Shown here piece by piece: positions 60,096-64,000 of a stretch of 64,000 bases of DNA. Where the stretch lies: NCBI RefSeq assembly GCF_006363815.1, contig NZ_RRYT01000004.1:62001-126000 (forward strand). The letters are read 5' to 3'. The stretch's first letter is position 1, and every line of letters starts with the position of its first letter. A program made the translations under genes and the position numbers. The notes beneath the pieces were generated by a model. That model saw only the letters and a list, made by a program, of their open reading frames with translations, was not told the origin of the DNA and searched no databases. This DNA comes from Thermomonospora catenispora (GTDB lineage: Bacteria > Actinomycetota > Actinomycetes > Streptosporangiales > Streptosporangiaceae).

Positions 60096-61352
60096 GTGGC
60101 CGGTGAAGTGGCCGGTGAAGCGGTCGGTGAGACGAGCACGCCGGAGGGGCCGAGCGGGCTTCCGCTGGAGGGGATGCGGGTGATCGAGCTGTCCAGCTTC
60201 GTCGCCTCCCCGCTGGGCGGGATGACGCTGGCGCAGCTCGGGGCGGACGTGATCCGGGTCGACCAGATCGGCGGCGGTCCCGACATCGACCGCTGGCCGC
60301 TGGCCCCGTCCGGGCGCAGCCTGTACTGGGCCGGGCTCAACAAGGGCAAACGCTCGGTCACCGTGGACCTGCGGTCGGCTGAAGGACGCGGGCTCGTCGC
60401 CGACCTGATCGCCGCGAGCGGCATCGTCCTCACCAACGCGCCCCGCCGCGACGGGCTGACCTATGAGGAGCTGCGCGAGCGGCGGCCCGACCTGATCCAC
60501 GTGCAGCTCATCGGCCGGCGCGGCGGCGGCAACGCCGTGGACTACACGGTGAACGCCGCCCTGGGCTTCCCGCTGGTCACCGGCCCAGAGGACCACGACG
60601 GCCCGGTCAACCACGTGCTGCCCGCCTGGGACGTGGCCTGCGGGCTGTACCTGGCGGTGGGGCTGCTGGCCGCCGAACGGCACCGGCTGCGCACCGGCGC
60701 CGGCCGGCGCCTCGAGGTCGCCCTCAGCGACGTGGCGCTGGCCACCGCCGGCAACCTCGGCTACCTGGCCGAGGCCCAGTTCGGCGAGCCCCGCCGGCGC
60801 ATCGGCAACGACCTCTTCGGCGACTTCGGACGGGACTTCGCCACCGGCGACGGACGGCGCGTCCTGGTGGTGACGCTGACCGCCCGGCACTGGCGCGACC
60901 TGCTCGCCGCCACCGGCCTGGGCGAGGTCGCCGAGGCGCTGGAACGCGCCCTGGGCGCCGACTTCACCAAGGCCGCCGACCGCTACGCCTACCGGGAGGC
61001 CCTGTGCGGCGTCCTCGCCCCCTGGTTCGCCGCCCGCACCTGCGACCAGATCGCGAAGGCGTTCGAGGGCACCTCCGTGCTGTGGTCCCGCTACCGCGAC
61101 TTCGCCGAGCTGGCGGCCGACGACGGCGCCGCGCTGCGCGCCGAGCCGCTGATGGGCGAGCTGGACCAGCCCGGCATCGGCCGCCACCTGGCGCCCGGCT
61201 CGCCCCTGGTGTTCGACGGCGTCCAGCGGCCCCCCGGCCCGGCGCCCCTGCTGGGCCAGCACACCGACGAGGTGCTGGGCGAGGTGCTGTCGCTGCCCGA
61301 GGACGCCCTGGCCGACCTGCGCGCCCGCCGCGTGATCGGGGAGCGGGAATGA
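60096..61352 (+). CDS. Family III CoA transferase, 2-methylfumaryl-CoA isomerase (Mct)-like
   Basis: 418 aa. CaiB/BaiF features: LPLEGMRVIELSSFVASPLG (residues 23-42), QLGADVIRVDQ, KGKRSVTVDLRSAEGRGLV and catalytic aspartate in GGGNAVDYTVNAALGF (Asp149). The latter segment together with RRIGNDLFGDFGRDF is what I associate with mesaconyl-CoA C1-C4 transferases (2-methylfumaryl-CoA isomerases) of the 3-hydroxypropionate bicycle type. The next gene, a mesaconyl-C4-CoA hydratase-like protein, overlaps by four bases (ATGA), supporting that reaction. Substrate is inferred. Confidence 0.85.
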   Translation: MAGEVAGEAVGETSTPEGPSGLPLEGMRVIELSSFVASPLGGMTLAQLGADVIRVDQIGGGPDIDRWPLAPSGRSLYWAGLNKGKRSVTVDLRSAEGRGLVADLIAASGIVLTNAPRRDGLTYEELRERRPDLIHVQLIGRRGGGNAVDYTVNAALGFPLVTGPEDHDGPVNHVLPAWDVACGLYLAVGLLAAERHRLRTGAGRRLEVALSDVALATAGNLGYLAEAQFGEPRRRIGNDLFGDFGRDFATGDGRRVLVVTLTARHWRDLLAATGLGEVAEALERALGADFTKAADRYAYREALCGVLAPWFAARTCDQIAKAFEGTSVLWSRYRDFAELAADDGAALRAEPLMGELDQPGIGRHLAPGSPLVFDGVQRPPGPAPLLGQHTDEVLGEVLSLPEDALADLRARRVIGERE

Positions 61353-62194
61353 CCGGGGGACTCGCCGCGCACGTGGCCGGGTGGCACCCGGAGCCGCAGA
61401 CGACGACCGACGAGCTGCCGCCCGGGCCGGCCGCGGCGCTGGCCGCGATGCTCGACCGCCCCGGCGACGCCCCCGCCGCCGGGGAGCCGCTGCCGCCGCT
61501 GTGGCACTGGCTGTACTTCCTGGAGTGGACGCCGCAGGCGGAGCTGGGGGCCGACGGGCATCCGGCGCACGGGCGCTTCCTGCCGCCGATCCCCGACCGC
61601 ACCCGGATGTTCGCCGGCGGCAGGCTGCGGCTGCACGCCCCGCTGCGGGTGGGCCGCCCGGCCGAGCGCACCTCGACCCTCGCCGGGGTGAACGTCAAAC
61701 AGGGCAGGTCGGGAGAACTGGTGTTCGTGACCGTCCGGCACGAGATCCGCCAGGACGGCGAGCCGCGGATCACCGACGAGCAGGACCTGGTGTACCGGGC
61801 GGGCGCGGCGCCCGCCCGGCACCAGGTGCAGGACGGGCCGGTCCCCTCCTCGCCGGCCCCCTGGCGGCTGCCGCTCGTGGCCGACCCGCCGCTGCTGTTC
61901 CGGTTCAGCGCGCTGACCGCCAACGCCCACCGCATCCACTACGACCTGCCGTACGCCCGGGACGTGGAGGGGTTCCCCGCGCTGGTGGTGCACGGCCCGC
62001 TGCTGGCCGTCCTGATGGCGGAGCTGCCGCGCCGCCACGCCCCCGACCGGCGGGTGACGGCCCTGACCTACCGGTTCCGCCGCCCGGTGTTCGCCGGGGA
62101 AGGGGTGCTGGTGACCGGCTCCCCGGACGGGAGGCTGGCCGTGATCGACGCCGCCGGGCTGGCCCGGGCGCAGGCGGAGGTGGAACTGTCGTGA
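61349..62194 (+). CDS. MaoC/hotdog dehydratase, mesaconyl-C4-CoA hydratase (Meh)-like
   Basis: 281 aa, ATG overlapping the CoA-transferase stop. Double-hotdog layout: the first half with PLPPLWHWLYFLEWTPQ and HGRFLPPIPDRTRMFAGGRL; the second with FSALTANAHRIHYDLPYARD (about residues 190-209), the catalytic MaoC-type Asn/Asp-His region, and GFPALVVHGPLLAVLMAEL. This 'W-x-YF' and 'RIHYD' combination is characteristic of mesaconyl-CoA/itaconyl-CoA hydratase-like proteins, which convert mesaconyl-4-CoA to citramalyl-CoA. Co-translated with both neighbours. Reaction inferred from family and context. Confidence 0.85.
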   Translation: MTGGLAAHVAGWHPEPQTTTDELPPGPAAALAAMLDRPGDAPAAGEPLPPLWHWLYFLEWTPQAELGADGHPAHGRFLPPIPDRTRMFAGGRLRLHAPLRVGRPAERTSTLAGVNVKQGRSGELVFVTVRHEIRQDGEPRITDEQDLVYRAGAAPARHQVQDGPVPSSPAPWRLPLVADPPLLFRFSALTANAHRIHYDLPYARDVEGFPALVVHGPLLAVLMAELPRRHAPDRRVTALTYRFRRPVFAGEGVLVTGSPDGRLAVIDAAGLARAQAEVELS

Positions 62195-63351
62195 TCGACT
62201 ACGAGCTGATCCCCGAGGAACGCGCGATCGTCGAGACCGTCCGGGAGTTCGTCGACCGCGAGGTCCGCCCGGTCGCCCGCGACCTGGAGCACGCCGACGC
62301 CTACCCCGAGGACCTCATCGAGCAGATGAAACGGCTGGGGATCTTCGGGCTGGCCGTCCCCGAGCCGTACGGGGAGACCAAGGTCTCCACCCCCTGCTTC
62401 GCCCTGGTCACCGAGGAGCTGGCCCGCGGCTGGATGAGCCTGGCCGGGGCGATGGGCGGCCACACCGTCGTCTCCGCGCTGATCCGCGACTTCGGCACCG
62501 AGGAGCAGAAAGAGCGCTATCTGCCGCGCATGGCCACCGGCGAGCTGCGCGCCGCGATGGCGCTGACCGAGCCCGGCGGCGGCTCCGACCTGCAGGCGAT
62601 GCGGACGACGGCGCGGCCGGAGGGCGACCACTACGTCGTCAACGGCGCCAAGACCTGGATCACCAACGCCCGCCGCGCCGGGCTGATCGCCCTGCTGTGC
62701 AAGACCGACCCCTCCGCCCGGCCCGCCCACAAGGGCGTCAGCATCCTGCTGGTGGAGAAGGTCCCCGGCCTGACCGTCTCCCGCGACCTGCCCAAGCTCG
62801 GCTACAAGGGCGTCGAGAGCTGCGAGCTGACCTTCGACGACTGCCGCGTCCCCCGCGCCGCCCTGCTCGGCGGCGAAGAGGGGCGGGGGTTCGCGCAGAT
62901 GATGAAGGGTCTGGAGATCGGCCGCATCCAGGTCGCCGCCCGCGCCACCGGGGTCGGCCGCGCCGCCTTCGACGACGCCTTCCGCTACGCCCGGCAGCGG
63001 GAGAGCTTCGGCAAGCCGATCTGGCAGCACCAGGCGATCGGCGGCTACCTGGCGGACATGGCCACCAAGCTGACCGCCGCCCGCCGTCTGCTGCTGCACG
63101 CCGCCGAACGCTACGACTCCGGCGCCCGCTGCGACATGGAGGCGGGGATGGCCAAGCTGTTCGCCTCCGAGACCGCCATGGAGATCGCCCTCAACGCCGT
63201 CCGCATCCACGGCGGCTACGGCTACTCCACCGAGTTCGACGTGGAACGCTACTTCCGCGACGCCCCGCTGATGATCATCGGTGAGGGCACCAACGAGATC
63301 CAGCGCAACGTCATCGTCAAACAGCTGATCAGCCGGGGCGGCCTGGTCTGA
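62191..63351 (+). CDS. Acyl-CoA dehydrogenase
   Basis: 386 aa, GTG overlapping the hydratase stop (GTGA). Standard landmarks: AMALTEPGGGSDLQAMRTTA (FAD-binding signature, about 125-144), ITNARRAGLIALL, RESFGKPIWQHQAIGGYLAD (about 268-287), and the catalytic glutamate in IGEGTNEIQRN (about 368). The short-chain/branched-chain dehydrogenase type is expected to oxidise a small acyl-CoA with FAD and electron-transfer flavoprotein. With the two preceding genes the pathway methylsuccinyl-CoA to mesaconyl-CoA to citramalyl-CoA would be coherent; the lyase step is not encoded in this window. Confidence 0.93.
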   Translation: MIDYELIPEERAIVETVREFVDREVRPVARDLEHADAYPEDLIEQMKRLGIFGLAVPEPYGETKVSTPCFALVTEELARGWMSLAGAMGGHTVVSALIRDFGTEEQKERYLPRMATGELRAAMALTEPGGGSDLQAMRTTARPEGDHYVVNGAKTWITNARRAGLIALLCKTDPSARPAHKGVSILLVEKVPGLTVSRDLPKLGYKGVESCELTFDDCRVPRAALLGGEEGRGFAQMMKGLEIGRIQVAARATGVGRAAFDDAFRYARQRESFGKPIWQHQAIGGYLADMATKLTAARRLLLHAAERYDSGARCDMEAGMAKLFASETAMEIALNAVRIHGGYGYSTEFDVERYFRDAPLMIIGEGTNEIQRNVIVKQLISRGGLV

Positions 63352-63368
63352 CGCCGCCCGAGGCGGCC

Positions 63369-63393
63369 GGCGCTCCCTCCGCGGGAGAGCGCC
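63369..63393 (+). terminator. Hairpin after the acyl-CoA dehydrogenase gene
   Basis: GGCGCTC (63369-63375) pairs with GAGCGCC (63387-63393) with additional CC/GG pairs inside, 18 bases past the stop. Confidence 0.6.
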
Positions 63394-63523
63394 GTCCCGC
63401 CCGAGGCGCCGGAGCGGATGACGGCGGGCGCCGGTGCAGGGGGACGCGGTCCTGACGAAGAGCCCGCCCCGCGCACGGGGAGGGGAGGACGATCCTGTCG
63501 GTGCGGGATGCCACGATGTCGGC

Positions 63524-64000
63524 GTGGTCGACGAGGACATCCCGGTATTCCCCGATTCCTGGCTGACGTCGTTGCATCCGCGGCGGGGCGGGGTGAGCGC
63601 GCCCCCCGTCACACTGGACGAGGACGCCGTCGCATGGGCCCGAGCGGTCTGCATCGAGCTCCAGGCCGACGTCGAGGAGGCGTTGAGGCACCCCGACAGT
63701 GACCCGGTCCTGACGGCCGCCCTGCGCCGGCGGCTGGACGGCGCGGCGGACCCGCTCGGGGCGGCCGTGCAGGCCCTGTTCCTGACCCGCAGGGGCCGGT
63801 GGTACGCCGCCTCGCGGGAGTGGACGCGGGTCGTGGACTGGTGGGTCGCCGAGCACGGCCTGCCGTTCGCCGCGCACGCCTGCGCGGAGACCTTCCGGCT
63901 CCAGGGCTCCGATCGCGGTGAGCCGATCCAGTGCCTGAAGTTCATCGCACCGGGCGAGGAGTTCCCCGCGCATCTGGGCCTGGAGTACGGCGCGGCCCGG
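63524..64000 (+). CDS. Unknown protein, 3' end cut by window
   Basis: The frame from GTG 63524 runs open to the right edge (159 codons) with actinobacterial codon bias. It reads DEDIPVFPDSWLTSLHPRRG, EDAVAWARAVCIELQADVEE, LFLTRRGRWYAASREWTRVV, WWVAEHGLPFAAHACAETFR and so on: helical, charged, no signal peptide. The look (tryptophan-rich helical N-terminus) is reminiscent of large DUF4132-like proteins, but the visible part is too short to assign. 172 bp after the acyl-CoA dehydrogenase, with a hairpin between, so a separate unit. Confidence 0.65.
   Translation, partial: MVDEDIPVFPDSWLTSLHPRRGGVSAPPVTLDEDAVAWARAVCIELQADVEEALRHPDSDPVLTAALRRRLDGAADPLGAAVQALFLTRRGRWYAASREWTRVVDWWVAEHGLPFAAHACAETFRLQGSDRGEPIQCLKFIAPGEEFPAHLGLEYGAAR

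Overview
The window is chromosomal DNA of a high-GC actinomycete. Almost every gene shows strong G/C third-position bias, GTG starts are common, and the gene families are typical of mycelial actinobacteria: DUF574-type methyltransferase, XRE/TPR regulators next to NUDIX genes, LAL-type LuxR regulators, a Thermomonospora/Thermobifida-type cutinase. A member of the Thermomonosporaceae (Actinomadura-like) is my best guess; this is inference, since no rRNA or taxonomic marker is present.

Left arm (1-16.4 kb). An ArsR regulator, a NuoB-like Fe-S subunit and an ion-translocating antiporter-like subunit (cut by the window edge) repeat the order of Mycobacterium tuberculosis Rv0081-Rv0083, a group-4-hydrogenase-like complex. 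A 16-bp perfect palindrome lies upstream. Next comes a minus-strand module of a YqiJ-like OB-fold membrane protein, a flotillin and a 1695-residue AAA ATPase of the DUF3686 'DNA repair ATPase' type. After this come lipid and acyl-CoA genes (patatin, two hotdog thioesterases, a crotonase) and two RDD membrane proteins.

Centre left (16.6-28 kb). A lipoprotein, a large LAL regulator, an orphan Leu/Ile/Val-type binding lipoprotein divergent from a PucR/CdaR-type regulator, a binding-protein/VWA fusion, a secreted polyester hydrolase of the PET-active cutinase family, and a fatty acyl-CoA synthetase.

The most striking region is 27.95-30.2 kb. Four tandem paralogous genes encode very small secreted proteins (88-101 aa). 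Each has its own intrinsic terminator and nearly identical leader. The four share an almost invariant two-cysteine C-terminal cassette but have divergent N-termini: two His-rich, two Asp/Tyr/Lys-rich. I cannot assign them to a known family.

Centre (30.6-47.9 kb). A degenerate-motif NodB deacetylase, a Lys/Gly-repeat secreted protein, a STAS protein without the phosphorylatable serine, a membrane-anchored serine hydrolase divergent from a TetR regulator with a clear operator, a CNNM/CorC pair, a Tat-exported PhoX-type phosphatase, an MBL hydrolase, and a two-component system whose kinase is frameshifted, divergent from an ABC ATPase/FtsX-like permease pair.

Right arm (48-64 kb). An accessory, partly decaying region. 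It has a short GntR regulator with a palindromic operator in its promoter, a translationally coupled pair of unknown genes, and a low-GC DUF5131/TcmP cassette. The cassette is flanked by a broken and an intact copy of the same XRE/TPR regulator. Broken NUDIX, Ser/Thr kinase-WD40 and WD40-fragment pseudogenes follow. The window ends with a tightly overlapping operon (GntR-FCD regulator; CoA transferase of the 2-methylfumaryl-CoA isomerase type; mesaconyl-CoA hydratase-like protein; acyl-CoA dehydrogenase) that fits C5 dicarboxylic acyl-CoA metabolism, and a partial unknown gene. I saw no tRNA, rRNA, CRISPR array, complete insertion sequence or integrase.
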